From contig RAPG01000015.1 in NCBI GenBank assembly GCA_005239165.1, positions 34,184-98,183 of the forward strand: a stretch of 64,000 nucleotides of DNA. The letters are read 5' to 3'. This DNA comes from Allopusillimonas ginsengisoli (GTDB taxonomy: Bacteria > Pseudomonadota > Gammaproteobacteria > Burkholderiales > Burkholderiaceae_B). Made by a program: the position numbers and the translations under genes. The notes under the pieces were generated by a model. It was not told where the DNA came from. It made no database searches and was given only the letters and a program-made list of their open reading frames with translations. Positions 1 to 8,866 of the stretch are shown one piece after another (the stretch's first letter is position 1; each line of letters begins with the position of its first letter).

Positions 1-55
1 AGCCTCCGTACTGGCCGAAATGCCCGCTTTCATCGGGCAAGGTATAGGTCGTCAA
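1..55 (-). CDS. trpB: Tryptophan synthase beta subunit, first 18 codons only
   Basis: Read on the minus strand from a TTG start at 55-53, the edge of the window encodes MTTYTLPDESGHFGQYGG. This is the characteristic N-terminus of TrpB, the PLP enzyme that joins indole and serine to make tryptophan. The nearby ATG (complement of 59-61, overlapping) is out of frame and meets a stop after one codon, so TTG is the only sensible start; a GAGAG sequence about 10 bases upstream could serve as the ribosome binding site. The rest of the gene lies beyond the left edge. The call rests on a short but very distinctive motif. Confidence 0.85.
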   Translation of the reverse strand, partial: MTTYTLPDESGHFGQYGG

Positions 56-145
56 GGCATTACTCTCTAAAACGGGAAGGCGCCGCGGCCACCCGGCCCG
101 CACGCGGAAAAAGGACTATTTTAACAGCCCCGGGCCGGGCAAGGG

Positions 146-2482
146 CTACTGCCGCGCGGCCTGAACACCTGACAACTCGTTGAGTGCTGCCAGGGCCCGG
201 CTGATTTGTTCACCGTTTTTCACTTCGATCGTGAACACCATATGCGCCAGAGACCGCCTGCTGTGTGTATTGACGCCCACAACCTTAAGCCGCAGCTTCG
301 CAAAGACCTCAGAAAGATCGCGCAACAGATTGGGGCGTTCAGGCGCATGAATGCTGATATCGATGGGATACAGCGCCTCACCCGTATCACCCCAGTCTAC
401 GTCAATAAGCCGTTCAGGATGTCTGACCGTTAGCGCTGCATACGCGGAGCAATCACTGCGATGAATGGACACCCCTCTGCCACGCGTTACAAACCCGGCT
501 ATCGTGTCGGGCGGCGCAGGGCGGCAGCATCGTGCCAGCTGCGTCATGAGCGCGTCCACGCCCACCACCAGTACACCGCTTTTTCCGGTTCGTGCAACAT
601 TTGCGCTGCCGCTGGCATACACACGCGCTTCTGCGCTGGCATCGGCATCAGACTCGCCCGGCCGGGTTTTGCCACTTAGCAGATAATCTATCTGTCGCAG
701 GCTAAATTCTTCTTTGGCGACGGCAACATACAAATCATCGGCACGCGCGAACTCGAGCTGCTGAGCCAATTGTTCGAGGTTGATTGCCGTCTTGCCCAGC
801 CGCCGCAATTCGTTTTCAACCATGGTCTGGCCCTGCGCGATACGCTGCTGCAGCTCAATGGCATTAAACCAGGCGCGCACTTTCGCACGCGATCGCGTGC
901 TGGCGAGAAACCCTAGCTGAGGGTTGAGCCAGTCGCGCGACGGCCCACCCGACTTGGCAGAAATAATTTCTACCGTCTGGCCTGTTGTGAGACGGCTTTG
1001 CAGCGGCACCATTTGGCCGTCGACCCTGGCGCCCCTGCAACGATGCCCGAGGTCGGTATGCAGGCGGTAAGCAAAATCAACAGGCGTGGCCCCGGCCGGC
1101 AGCTCAATGACACGCGCTTGCGGCGTAAGCACATAGATGAATTCTTCTTGCCGGCGCGGCGGCTTTTCAGAGCCCGAGTGTGCCGTGCCCTCAGGCGCAC
1201 GCACCAGGCCAGCACCCACAGCCTGCTGCCCCCTCCCCTGGCCCGTCGCCGCATCGGACACATCTGCCGCGTTTCCAGCACCATTGGCAGGGTGGTCTTT
1301 TTCCCAGGCCAAAAGCTGGCGCATCCAGGCAATTCTTTGATCGTAAGCACTTCCCGCAGCGACCTCTCCTCCTTGCCGGCCGGCCTCTTTGTAGCGCCAA
1401 TGGGCGGCCATACCGTACTCGGCAAACTCATGCATTTCGCGGGTGCGAATCTGGATTTCGAACGGCCGGCCTTGCTCATCAGTTACTACTGTATGTAAAG
1501 AGCGATAGCCGTTGGGTTTGGGCCTTGAAATATAGTCATCGAACTCGTCTGATACCGGCGTCCACAAGGCGTGGGCAAGCGCCAGCACGGCATAGCAGGC
1601 GCGCTCGTCGTCCACAATAACCCGCAATGCACGCAAATCAAACAGCTGGTTGAACGCCAGCCCCTTGTTGTGCATTTTGTTCCAGATGCTGTAAATATGT
1701 TTGGGTCGCCCCGACACCTCGGCCTCAATACTGGCCTCTTTGAGCGTGGTCTGCAGTTTCAGAACCACCGCCGATATAAAAGCCTCTCGTTCAACGCGTT
1801 TTTCTTCGAGGCTGCCCGCTATAGACTTGTAAGTTTGGGGCTCAAGAAAGCGAAACGCCAGATCTTCCATTTCCCATTTAACCTGCCATATACCCAGACG
1901 ATTAGCCAACGGGGTGTAAAGCGCAAGGGTTTCACGGGCAAATACCCTGGGACACTCTGTGCGTGAACTCGCAAACCAGCGCAAGGACTGAAGCCGCGAC
2001 GCCAGACGCATTAACACGATGCGCAAGTCGGCAGCCATAGCCAGCAGCATTTTGCGCTGCATTTCTTTTTGGTCAGTACCCACCATGGAGCTTTCGGAGG
2101 CTTTGCCAGCCAGATTCCCCAAACGCAACAAGGCCCGCGTGCCAAGCACCAGAGACATGACATCACTGCCAAAGGCCTTGAGCAATGGATCACGGTTTGA
2201 AGCGGAACCTGTAGCCTGATGCTCCGGCAACACGGCCAGCAACGAACTGGCCCGGGTCTGGGCATCGGTGCCTAGCTTGGCCAGGATAAGGGCGACACCC
2301 GCACAGTGATCGATAAGGGGTTCACCAGTGCTCGCACGGATGCCGGCCAATGGTTCGCGTACCCACTGCGCCGCCTTGCTCAGAAGATCAAGACCAGGCT
2401 TGTCCAGACCAGCGCCAGCCTCGTCCAGCCAGGGCAGGTCGAAAGGTGGCGCAGCATTATCGGACAAATCTGGATGAGTCAT
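146..2482 (-). CDS. relA: (p)ppGpp synthetase RelA
   Basis: Makes the stringent-response alarmone (p)ppGpp from ATP and GDP/GTP on stalled ribosomes. The protein is 778 residues from the ATG at 2482 (MTHPDLSDN); a longer upstream open frame adds 65 residues with no family likeness. The N-terminal HD region (about 30-180) lacks the HDxxED hydrolase motif, so the enzyme should not degrade ppGpp. The synthetase domain holds EFDDY at about 313-317, the ExDD signature of monofunctional RelA rather than the RxKD of SpoT, followed by RPKPNGYRSLHT. A Gly/Ala/Gln-rich insert (about 395-445) precedes the TGS domain (about 447-510). Then come a zinc-finger-like CC motif (LARCCRP) and a C-terminal ACT/RRM domain. 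It is divergent from the flavodoxin gene. Confidence 0.95.
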   Translation of the reverse strand: MTHPDLSDNAAPPFDLPWLDEAGAGLDKPGLDLLSKAAQWVREPLAGIRASTGEPLIDHCAGVALILAKLGTDAQTRASSLLAVLPEHQATGSASNRDPLLKAFGSDVMSLVLGTRALLRLGNLAGKASESSMVGTDQKEMQRKMLLAMAADLRIVLMRLASRLQSLRWFASSRTECPRVFARETLALYTPLANRLGIWQVKWEMEDLAFRFLEPQTYKSIAGSLEEKRVEREAFISAVVLKLQTTLKEASIEAEVSGRPKHIYSIWNKMHNKGLAFNQLFDLRALRVIVDDERACYAVLALAHALWTPVSDEFDDYISRPKPNGYRSLHTVVTDEQGRPFEIQIRTREMHEFAEYGMAAHWRYKEAGRQGGEVAAGSAYDQRIAWMRQLLAWEKDHPANGAGNAADVSDAATGQGRGQQAVGAGLVRAPEGTAHSGSEKPPRRQEEFIYVLTPQARVIELPAGATPVDFAYRLHTDLGHRCRGARVDGQMVPLQSRLTTGQTVEIISAKSGGPSRDWLNPQLGFLASTRSRAKVRAWFNAIELQQRIAQGQTMVENELRRLGKTAINLEQLAQQLEFARADDLYVAVAKEEFSLRQIDYLLSGKTRPGESDADASAEARVYASGSANVARTGKSGVLVVGVDALMTQLARCCRPAPPDTIAGFVTRGRGVSIHRSDCSAYAALTVRHPERLIDVDWGDTGEALYPIDISIHAPERPNLLRDLSEVFAKLRLKVVGVNTHSRRSLAHMVFTIEVKNGEQISRALAALNELSGVQAARQ

Positions 2483-2567
2483 ACTGGTATGAAACCTGGT
2501 GCAAAAAATAAATACGGAAGCTCGGCCTATACTGTCTGGTCTGGCAGACAACCATGATGAAAAGCCT

Positions 2568-3083
2568 ATGGCGTCCTCTGATATTAAAACCCTGCTAGTC
2601 GTCTGGCACTCGCGTACCGGCGCTTCCAGGCAACTGGCCAAGGCCGCTGAGCAGGGGGCTATTGATATTGCCCACACATTGCAGGCGACTCAGCATTTCC
2701 GTATTGTAATGAAAGCCGCGCATGACGCGCAGCCCGACGACCTTCTGAGCGCTGACGCGTATTTGTTCTGCGCTCCCGAAAACCTTGCGGCACTCAGTGG
2801 TGCCATGAAAGAGTTTTTCGACCGTAACTATTACCCAGTGCTTGATCAGCTAAACGGGCGACCTTATGCCCTGATGATCAGTGCAGGATCAGACGGCCAG
2901 AATGCGTTGCGCCAGGCCGAACGCATTTGCACAGGCTGGCGCCTGAGGGCGGCCTGCCCCCCGCTGATTGTCAACACCGACGCCCAGACACCCGAAGCAA
3001 TATTGGCCCCCAAAACCCTGAAGCCGGCTGATCTGGACGCCGCAGCGACCCAGGGCGCAACCCTGGCGGCCTTACTCCTGTAA
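2568..3083 (+). CDS. Flavodoxin-family (NADPH-dependent FMN reductase-like) protein
   Basis: A 171-residue flavodoxin-fold protein. The N-terminus TLLVVWHSRTGASRQLA is a phosphate-binding loop for FMN after the first beta strand, and APENLAALSGAMKEFFDR matches the flavin-contacting loop of the WrbA/flavodoxin group. The ATG at 2568 (MASSDIKTL) was chosen because the beta strand begins right after it; an earlier in-frame ATG at 2499 lies in the divergent promoter region shared with relA. The partner and substrate are unknown. Family members act in electron transfer or quinone/FMN reduction in the cytoplasm. The assignment to the family is secure, the function is not. Confidence 0.75.
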   Translation: MASSDIKTLLVVWHSRTGASRQLAKAAEQGAIDIAHTLQATQHFRIVMKAAHDAQPDDLLSADAYLFCAPENLAALSGAMKEFFDRNYYPVLDQLNGRPYALMISAGSDGQNALRQAERICTGWRLRAACPPLIVNTDAQTPEAILAPKTLKPADLDAAATQGATLAALLL

Positions 3084-3132
3084 CGCTCCTGTAACGCGAG
3101 GCGCGCCCCCTCTTACTAACAAGCTGAGTGGC

Positions 3133-3486
3133 TCAGGGCACCGCCGCAGTGACGACAACTTCTACTTTGTAATCTGGGTTGGCAAGCCTGGTTTCTATGG
3201 TGACCCGCGGGGGGGCGTCGGCAGCTGGCACCCATGCGTCCCAGGCTTTGTTCATACCCTCGAATTCTTTCATGTTTGCAAGGTAGATATGTGCCATCAG
3301 AATGCACACCTTGCCACTGCCTGCCATGGCCAGCAGTCGGTCTATCTTGGCCAGCACCTGGGCCATTTGTCGCTGGATGTCCAGGCTGGGATCGTCGGGC
3401 ACCTGCCCGGCAAGATACGCCACCCCGTTGTATACGGCCATATCCGAGAGCCGTTTTTCGACGTTGACACGATCTACTTCCGTCAT
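3133..3486 (-). CDS. RidA/YjgF family protein
   Basis: A 117-residue member of the RidA (YjgF/YER057c/UK114) family, trimeric enzymes that in the canonical case hydrolyse reactive enamine/imine intermediates of amino-acid metabolism. The start at 3486 (MTEVDRVNVEKRLSDM) gives the usual family length; an upstream in-frame ATG would add 18 residues without family likeness. The conserved YNGVAYLAGQVPDD strand-turn and PPRVTIET near the C-terminus are visible, the latter supplying the Arg that binds the substrate carboxylate in active RidA. It belongs to a RidA subfamily rather than obviously the archetype. Convergent with the flavodoxin gene, and followed upstream on the same strand by pncB. Confidence 0.8.
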   Translation of the reverse strand: MTEVDRVNVEKRLSDMAVYNGVAYLAGQVPDDPSLDIQRQMAQVLAKIDRLLAMAGSGKVCILMAHIYLANMKEFEGMNKAWDAWVPAADAPPRVTIETRLANPDYKVEVVVTAAVP

Positions 3487-3543
3487 TTTGTGCGCTCCAG
3501 AAAATTGAAACTGCCGGTCGGCTTTAACCGACATCAGCAAGTA

Positions 3544-4719
3544 TCAGGCCGGAGGCAGCTGGAACACCTGACGCAGATAGGCAAGATAGGCAGGATCGTC
3601 ACACATGGTTTTCTCGGGCGCATCTGACACCTTGGCGACCGGCTGACCGTTGCAGCGAACCATTTTCATAACAATCTGCAAGGGTTCATGGCCAAGGTCA
3701 TTGGTCAGATTGGTTCCGATTCCGAACGAAACCTTGCAACGTCCGGCAAACCGCTTGGCCAGATCAATGGCGAGCGGAATCGTGAGGGCATCTGAAAACA
3801 CGAGAGTCTTGGTGCGCGGATCTGCCCGGTTATTGGCGTAATGCGCCAGCAGTCGCTCACCCCACACGAAAGGGTCACCCGAATCATGCCGCGCGCCGTC
3901 AAATAACTTGCAGAAATACATGTCGAAATCGCGCAGAAAAGCATCCATGCCATAGACATCAGACAGGGCGATACCCAGATCACCCCGGTATTCTTTGGCC
4001 CACACCTCCAGCGCGTACACCTGTGAATCGCGAAGACGTGGCCCCAGCGCCTGGCAGGCCTGCAAGTACTCATGACCCATGGTGCCCAGAGGCGTCACCT
4101 CATGCTTCATGGCGAACAATACATTGCTGGTGCCGGCAAAATGCGGCCCCATCTGGGCCTTCATGGTGGTTACCACTTCTTCGTGCCATTGCTTTGAAAA
4201 GCGGCGACGGGTGCCATATTCGGCCACTCTAAAGTCGGCCAGGGCCGGGTCATCAATAACCAGGCCCATTTTTGTCTGCAGCCGCGACCGCCCTTCTTCC
4301 CAGGCCGGCTCGCGACACACGTTGCGAAAGTACACCTCATTGACAATGGCAAGCACCGGAATCTCGAACAATATAGTGTGCAGCCAGGGCCCTTTGACGG
4401 TTATTTCGATTTCGCCGGGAAGCTCGCCAGGCCCGATGTGTATGCATTTTTCGGGCAGATGAAACAGCCCCAGGAAATCAACAAAATCGCTTTTGACGAA
4501 CCGCAGCGCACGCATGTACTGCAGCTCTTCTTCGGTAAACCGCAACTGGCACAGTGCATGGACCTCTGCGCGGATCTCGTCGAGATAAGGTGCCAGATTG
4601 ACGTTGGGCGTTCGGCACTTGTAGCGGTATTCGACTTGTGCGGCGGGAAACTGATGCAGAACCACCTGCATCATCGTGAACTTGTACAAGTCGGTGTCGA
4701 GTAATGAAGTAATTATCAT
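3544..4719 (-). CDS. pncB: Nicotinate phosphoribosyltransferase
   Basis: Converts nicotinate plus PRPP and ATP to nicotinate mononucleotide, the entry step of NAD salvage (Preiss-Handler pathway), in the cytoplasm. It is 391 residues, close to the roughly 400 of the E. coli enzyme. The N-terminus SLLDTDLYKFTMMQ is typical. VAEYGTRRRFS, AGTSNVLFA and PLGTMGHEYLQ are conserved active-site segments, the last with His216 in the position of the residue that is phosphorylated by ATP. SFGIGTNLTND near the C-terminus binds the PRPP phosphate. The start at 4719 fits the family; the stop lies 57 bases upstream of the RidA-family start, so the two may be co-transcribed. Confidence 0.95.
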   Translation of the reverse strand: MIITSLLDTDLYKFTMMQVVLHQFPAAQVEYRYKCRTPNVNLAPYLDEIRAEVHALCQLRFTEEELQYMRALRFVKSDFVDFLGLFHLPEKCIHIGPGELPGEIEITVKGPWLHTILFEIPVLAIVNEVYFRNVCREPAWEEGRSRLQTKMGLVIDDPALADFRVAEYGTRRRFSKQWHEEVVTTMKAQMGPHFAGTSNVLFAMKHEVTPLGTMGHEYLQACQALGPRLRDSQVYALEVWAKEYRGDLGIALSDVYGMDAFLRDFDMYFCKLFDGARHDSGDPFVWGERLLAHYANNRADPRTKTLVFSDALTIPLAIDLAKRFAGRCKVSFGIGTNLTNDLGHEPLQIVMKMVRCNGQPVAKVSDAPEKTMCDDPAYLAYLRQVFQLPPA

Positions 4720-4881
4720 TGCGCTTCTGCAGTAAATTTCGCCTACGATATCACAACGCAGGCTGACATCCCGCTGCCCGCCCCACGCCGCAGATCAAAG
4801 ACCAGCACGGCCAGCAGGTCAATCAGGGCTTTCCTTTATATATTGGTTAAAATCGGAAATATCTGATGTTGGAGCTTAAAA

Positions 4882-5205
4882 ATGACTCATGTGGTCACCG
4901 AAAACTGTATCAAATGTAAATTTACCGATTGCGTCGACGTTTGCCCGGTAGATTGCTTTCGCGAGGGCGAGAATTTTCTGGTCATTGACCCTGACGAATG
5001 TATCGATTGCGCGGTCTGTGTCCCCGAGTGCCCGGCCAATGCTATATTTGCCGAGGAAGATGTTCCACAAGACCAAGTACATTTTATTGCCTTAAATGCC
5101 GAACTATCGCCTGAGTTCGGCATGATCAACCGATCAAGAACACCGCTGCCCGATGCAGACGACTGGAACGGCGTGCCTGACAAACTGCCACATCTCAAAC
5201 GTTAA
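4882..5205 (+). CDS. fdxA: Seven-iron ferredoxin FdxA
   Basis: A 107-residue soluble [3Fe-4S][4Fe-4S] ferredoxin that carries electrons in the cytoplasm. Cys9, Cys17 and Cys50 (with Cys12, Cys21 and Cys25 nearby) and the CIDCAVCVPEC run (Cys40, 43, 46, 50) give the two-cluster pattern of the Azotobacter-type FdxA family, which also has this long C-terminal tail. A GGAG ribosome binding site lies about 10 bases before the ATG (ttggagcttaaaaATG). A single-gene unit: pncB is divergent and phaZ follows 248 bases later with its own leader. Confidence 0.93.
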   Translation: MTHVVTENCIKCKFTDCVDVCPVDCFREGENFLVIDPDECIDCAVCVPECPANAIFAEEDVPQDQVHFIALNAELSPEFGMINRSRTPLPDADDWNGVPDKLPHLKR

Positions 5206-5235
5206 GACTTGTCATGCCGTTGCCGTAAACCAACA

Positions 5236-5251
5236 GGCAGGCTAGCCTGCC
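5236..5251 (+). terminator. Perfect 16-bp palindrome after fdxA, possible terminator
   Basis: GGCAGGCTAGCCTGCC is its own reverse complement and lies 30 bases after the fdxA stop. It could form a short hairpin that ends fdxA transcription, but there is no U tract after it, so a protein-binding site is equally possible. Nothing else was recognised in the 5206-5453 gap. Confidence 0.3.
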
Positions 5252-5453
5252 AATCATCTGCCCCCTATGGAAACGGCACTATTTACCGTAAACTATGCTT
5301 ACAAATAGCCATCACTGGTAAAAACCCGAGGTGGCGCTATAGCGATTACTGTGATTAGCTTATGTCCATAACGTTGATGCAGGCCGCTGTCGGGCAAAGT
5401 CCTAACCAGCAGCCAGGCATCTTCCGAGTACCTGAACAAGGCGATCCCATAAT

Positions 5454-6680
5454 ATGTTGTATGACCTGCACGAGCTTCAACGATCTTTTCTTACGCCACT
5501 TGCCGCGTTTACCGACACCGGGTCACAAATTTTTTCTCACCCGGCAAGCCCATTAGCTTACACACCGATTTCACGCCAGATGGCGGCTACGTACGAGCTA
5601 ATCCACCGCATCGGCAAAACCTACGAAAAGCCCGCATGGGGCCTGAGTCATACCGAAATCGACGGCCAGCGCGTTACGGTAGGCGAACACGTTGTTCTGC
5701 GTAAGCCATTCTGTAATCTGCTCAATTTCCGCAGGCTGGGCACCGGTTCGCGCACTCAGGACCCTCGCGTGCTGCTGGTCGCTCCCATGTCGGGCCACCA
5801 CGCCACGTTGTTGCGCGACACAGTACGTGCGCTGCTTCCAAATCATGATGTGTACGTGACTGATTGGGTTGACGCGCGAATGGTACCGATTTCAGAAGGC
5901 GCTTTTCGGCTTGACGATTATGTACGCTACGTACAGGCTTTTCTGCGGCATCTTGGGCCTGACACCCATGTCATTTCGGTGTGCCAGCCCACAGTTCCCG
6001 TGCTGGCGGCAATATCGCTAATGGCGGCCGACAACGACCCTAACCTGCCACGCAGCATGACGATGATGGGCGGCCCCATCGACACACGCCGCTCGCCCAC
6101 TCAGGTCAATCGCCTGGCCACCACCAAACCGTACGAATGGTTTGAAGACAACCTCATCGAGCGCGTACCCACACGCTTTCCCGGCGCGGGGCGGCTGGTA
6201 TATCCGGGCTTCTTGCAGCATGCAGGGTTCATGGCCATGAACCCTGACAAGCACGTCAAGTCGCATTATGATTTTTATGTGCATTTGCTCGAAGGCGCCG
6301 ACAATGACGCCGAAGCACATCGCCGTTTCTACGACGAATACAATGCCGTGCTCGACATGGCAGCCGAGTTCTACCTGGATACCATCAAGGTCGTTTTCCA
6401 AGAGCATCAACTTCCCACAGGCACATGGGTTATTGATGGCCAGAAAGTTGACCCGTCTGCCATCAGTTCAGTGGCACTGCTCACCATCGAAGGTGAGCTT
6501 GACGATATTTCCGGCGAAGGCCAGACCCAGGCTGCGCATGATCTGTGCAGCGGAATTCCGGCACGCCGCAAAAAGCATTACACGGCGCCAGGCTGCGGTC
6601 ATTACGGCATTTTTGCCGGACGACGCTGGCGTGAAACGATTTGTCCTAAAATAGCAAAATTCATCCGCCAGGCAACGTAA
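5454..6680 (+). CDS. phaZ: Intracellular polyhydroxyalkanoate (PHB) depolymerase
   Basis: Hydrolyses intracellular granules of poly(3-hydroxybutyrate) to oligomers or monomers for use as carbon store. The 408-residue protein matches the PhaZ1 type of Cupriavidus, a thiol-type alpha/beta hydrolase. The nucleophile is Cys177 in SVCQPTVPV, and the expected acid and base are Asp350 (EGELDDISG) and His383 (PGCGHYGIF). The spacing Asp to His (33) is the one I recall for the characterised enzyme. The ATG at 5454 gives MLYDLHELQRSFL, the normal family start. A strong terminator follows 25 bases after the stop. No PHA synthase or phasin lies in the window. Confidence 0.92.
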   Translation: MLYDLHELQRSFLTPLAAFTDTGSQIFSHPASPLAYTPISRQMAATYELIHRIGKTYEKPAWGLSHTEIDGQRVTVGEHVVLRKPFCNLLNFRRLGTGSRTQDPRVLLVAPMSGHHATLLRDTVRALLPNHDVYVTDWVDARMVPISEGAFRLDDYVRYVQAFLRHLGPDTHVISVCQPTVPVLAAISLMAADNDPNLPRSMTMMGGPIDTRRSPTQVNRLATTKPYEWFEDNLIERVPTRFPGAGRLVYPGFLQHAGFMAMNPDKHVKSHYDFYVHLLEGADNDAEAHRRFYDEYNAVLDMAAEFYLDTIKVVFQEHQLPTGTWVIDGQKVDPSAISSVALLTIEGELDDISGEGQTQAAHDLCSGIPARRKKHYTAPGCGHYGIFAGRRWRETICPKIAKFIRQAT

Positions 6681-6704
6681 AGCCCGCCTTGCAGGCTTGT
6701 CACC

Positions 6705-6735
6705 CAGGGGCCCGCGCGGCCCCTGATTTATTTTT
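6705..6735 (+). terminator. Rho-independent terminator of phaZ, abutting the next start codon
   Basis: CAGGGGCC (6705-6712) pairs with GGCCCCTG (6718-6725) across a 5-base loop and is followed at once by ATTTATTTTT. The T tract ends at the A of the ATG of the RnfB-like gene (6736). Confidence 0.85.
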
Positions 6736-7362
6736 ATGCCTACTTATCTGTCTCTTGCTGATCGCATTGATGCGATTCTTCCCCAGACCCAATGCACCAA
6801 ATGCGGGTACGACGGCTGTCGCCCCTATGCAGAGGCTATAGCCCAGGGTCAGGCTCCCATTAACCGCTGCCCTCCAGGCGGACCAGAAGGCATAGACGCA
6901 CTTGCCGTACTGCTTGGCACGCCCCCTTTGCCACCGGACACCACCTGCGGCGAGCATGTTGCCCCTAGGCTGGCTGTCATCGACGAATCGCACTGCATCG
7001 GATGCACACTATGCATACAGACCTGCCCCGTCGACGCCATTGTCGGGGCCAACAAGCAAATGCACACAGTGCTGCCAGATCTATGCACCGGGTGTGATCT
7101 TTGTGTTGACCCCTGTCCGGTCGACTGCATTACCATGGTGCCTGATCCCCACGCATGGACGCAAGAACGCGCCGACGTCGCACGCACCAATCACATGCGG
7201 CGACAACAGCGGCTCTCGGGCCTGCACCACGAGCCTTCCGGCCTGGCAGCCAGAACACTTTCAAATAAAGCACCCGTCGCGGCTAGCAGTGACCCCCACG
7301 CACGTAAACAGGCTATTGCCGATGCGCTCGCACGGGCACGCGCACGCCGACACACGACATGA
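6736..7362 (+). CDS. RnfB-like iron-sulfur protein (orphan)
   Basis: 208 residues. The N-terminus carries the Cys20-Cys23-Cys28-Cys45 motif (CTKCGYDGC...NRCPPGG) that binds a [4Fe-4S] cluster in the RnfB/RsxB family. Two bacterial-ferredoxin motifs follow (Cys87, 90, 93, 97 and Cys117, 120, 123, 127). The N-terminal membrane helix of true RnfB is absent: the protein starts at MPTYLSLADRIDAILPQTQC. The C-terminal 70 residues are basic and Ala-rich. No other rnf/rsx genes are near, so a soluble electron carrier is more likely than a pump subunit. The start sits directly behind the phaZ terminator and has no Shine-Dalgarno sequence. Its stop overlaps the nth start (ATGA), indicating one operon; a link with the iron-sulfur cluster of endonuclease III is tempting but only inference. 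Confidence 0.85.
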   Translation: MPTYLSLADRIDAILPQTQCTKCGYDGCRPYAEAIAQGQAPINRCPPGGPEGIDALAVLLGTPPLPPDTTCGEHVAPRLAVIDESHCIGCTLCIQTCPVDAIVGANKQMHTVLPDLCTGCDLCVDPCPVDCITMVPDPHAWTQERADVARTNHMRRQQRLSGLHHEPSGLAARTLSNKAPVAASSDPHARKQAIADALARARARRHTT

Positions 7363-8003
7363 ATGCAAACAAACGCAAAGAAATCTTCGCCCGACTTCAA
7401 GCGGCCAACCCCAAACCCACCACCGAACTCGAATATGCCAGCACATTTCAGCTGCTGATTGCCGTCATTCTTTCAGCCCAGGCCACCGACAGATCGGTCA
7501 ATCTGGCAACACGCAAATTTTTCCCCGAACATGGCACTCCTGAAGGCCTGAGCACACTCGGCCAGGAACGCCTGGCCGAATGCATCAAGACCATAGGCCT
7601 GTACAAGACCAAGGCCGCCAATGTGATCAAGACCTGTCACATACTTATAGAACGGCACGGCAGCCAGGTACCGGATAATCGCACAGACCTCGAAGCATTG
7701 CCTGGCGTAGGCCGCAAAACCGCTAACGTTGTGTTGAACACGGCATTTGGCCATCCCACGATTGCCGTTGACACACATATTTTCAGGGTCGCAAACCGCA
7801 CCGGGCTGGCCAAAGGAAAAACGGTACTTGAGGTTGAGCGCAAGCTTGAAAAATCGATACCGAAAGAATATTTACTCGACGCCCATCACTGGCTGATACT
7901 GCATGGTCGCTACATATGCGTGGCCCGCACGCCAAAGTGTTCACAATGCGGTATCGCTGATCTGTGCGAATACAAGCACAAAACCGGGCACGATTGGGGA
8001 TAG
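7359..8003 (+). CDS. nth: Endonuclease III (DNA glycosylase/AP lyase)
   Basis: Removes oxidised pyrimidines and cleaves at abasic sites in base-excision repair. The 214-residue protein has the helix-hairpin-helix ALPGVGRKTANVV with catalytic Lys120, the catalytic Asp138 in IAVDTHIFRVANR, and the C-terminal [4Fe-4S] ligands Cys187, Cys194, Cys197 and Cys203 (C-x6-C-x2-C-x5-C), all at the same residue numbers as in E. coli. The ATG overlaps the stop of the RnfB-like gene by four bases, so translation is probably coupled. Confidence 0.97.
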   Translation: MNANKRKEIFARLQAANPKPTTELEYASTFQLLIAVILSAQATDRSVNLATRKFFPEHGTPEGLSTLGQERLAECIKTIGLYKTKAANVIKTCHILIERHGSQVPDNRTDLEALPGVGRKTANVVLNTAFGHPTIAVDTHIFRVANRTGLAKGKTVLEVERKLEKSIPKEYLLDAHHWLILHGRYICVARTPKCSQCGIADLCEYKHKTGHDWG

Positions 8004-8095
8004 CCCTTCCCTATGAGAAACCCCGATAGAGTTTTAAAGCGCCAACACGCATACTTGCCAGCAACCGATCAAAAAAATCAAACACTGTTGCAGGC

Positions 8096-8866
8096 ATGAG
8101 CACATATATTCTCGAAACCAAGAACCTGACCAAGGAATTCCGCGGCTTTGTTGCGGTCGATAACGTCAACCTGCAGGTCAGACGCGGGGATATCCACGCG
8201 CTCATCGGCCCCAACGGCGCTGGCAAAACGACATGCTTTAACCTGCTGACCAAGTTTCTTACGCCCACCTCCGGAAAGATATTTTTTTCAGACCATGAAA
8301 TAACTCATGCAAAGCCGTCCGATATCGCACGCCGGGGCATTATCCGTTCATTTCAGATTTCCGCTGTGTTTCCCCAGCTCACCGTTCTCGAGAACGTGCG
8401 CATCGGACTGCAGCGGGGCACGGGCAAGTCATACCAGTTCTGGCGCAGCGACAGCATACTGAGCAATCTGAATGACCGGGCACACGATTTACTCGACCAG
8501 GTTGACCTGGATGGGTTCGCCAATGAAATCACGGTAAACCTGCCTTATGGCCGTAAGCGCGCGCTCGAAATTGCGACGACGCTAGCCATGGAACCTGAGC
8601 TCATGCTGCTTGACGAGCCCACTCAGGGCATGGGCCACGAGGATGTCAGCCGTGTAACACAGCTTATCAAGAAAGTAAGTGAAGGCCGGACCATCCTCAT
8701 GGTCGAACATAATATGAATGTCATATCGCAGATCGCCGATAAAATTACTGTACTTGCGCGAGGCTCTGTTCTTGCGGAAGGGTCGTACCAAGAAGTGTCA
8801 CGCAATCCCGACGTCATGGAGGCCTATATGGGCACAACCAGCGGCGAACTTGAAGGGGCGCACTAA
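8096..8866 (+). CDS. livG: Liv-type ABC transporter ATPase, LivG subunit (system 1)
   Basis: One of the two ATPases of a branched-chain amino-acid-type importer. Residues 36-44 hold a normal Walker A (GPNGAGKTT), the Q-loop region is RSFQISAVFP, Walker B is LMLLDEP and the switch His is in MVEHNM. The signature motif is unusual: LPYGRKRALEIA in place of the common LSYGQQRxLEIA. The D-loop reads TQGMGHEDV rather than the usual PAAGLNPxE. The C-terminal tail NPDVMEAYMG is typical of LivG. First gene of the livGFKHM cluster; overlaps livF by one base (TAATG). Confidence 0.9.
   Translation: MSTYILETKNLTKEFRGFVAVDNVNLQVRRGDIHALIGPNGAGKTTCFNLLTKFLTPTSGKIFFSDHEITHAKPSDIARRGIIRSFQISAVFPQLTVLENVRIGLQRGTGKSYQFWRSDSILSNLNDRAHDLLDQVDLDGFANEITVNLPYGRKRALEIATTLAMEPELMLLDEPTQGMGHEDVSRVTQLIKKVSEGRTILMVEHNMNVISQIADKITVLARGSVLAEGSYQEVSRNPDVMEAYMGTTSGELEGAH

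Noticed and set aside
5362..5556. 64-codon frame ahead of phaZ
   Set aside because: Overlaps the phaZ start in another frame and has no ribosome binding site or likeness; phaZ begins properly at 5454.
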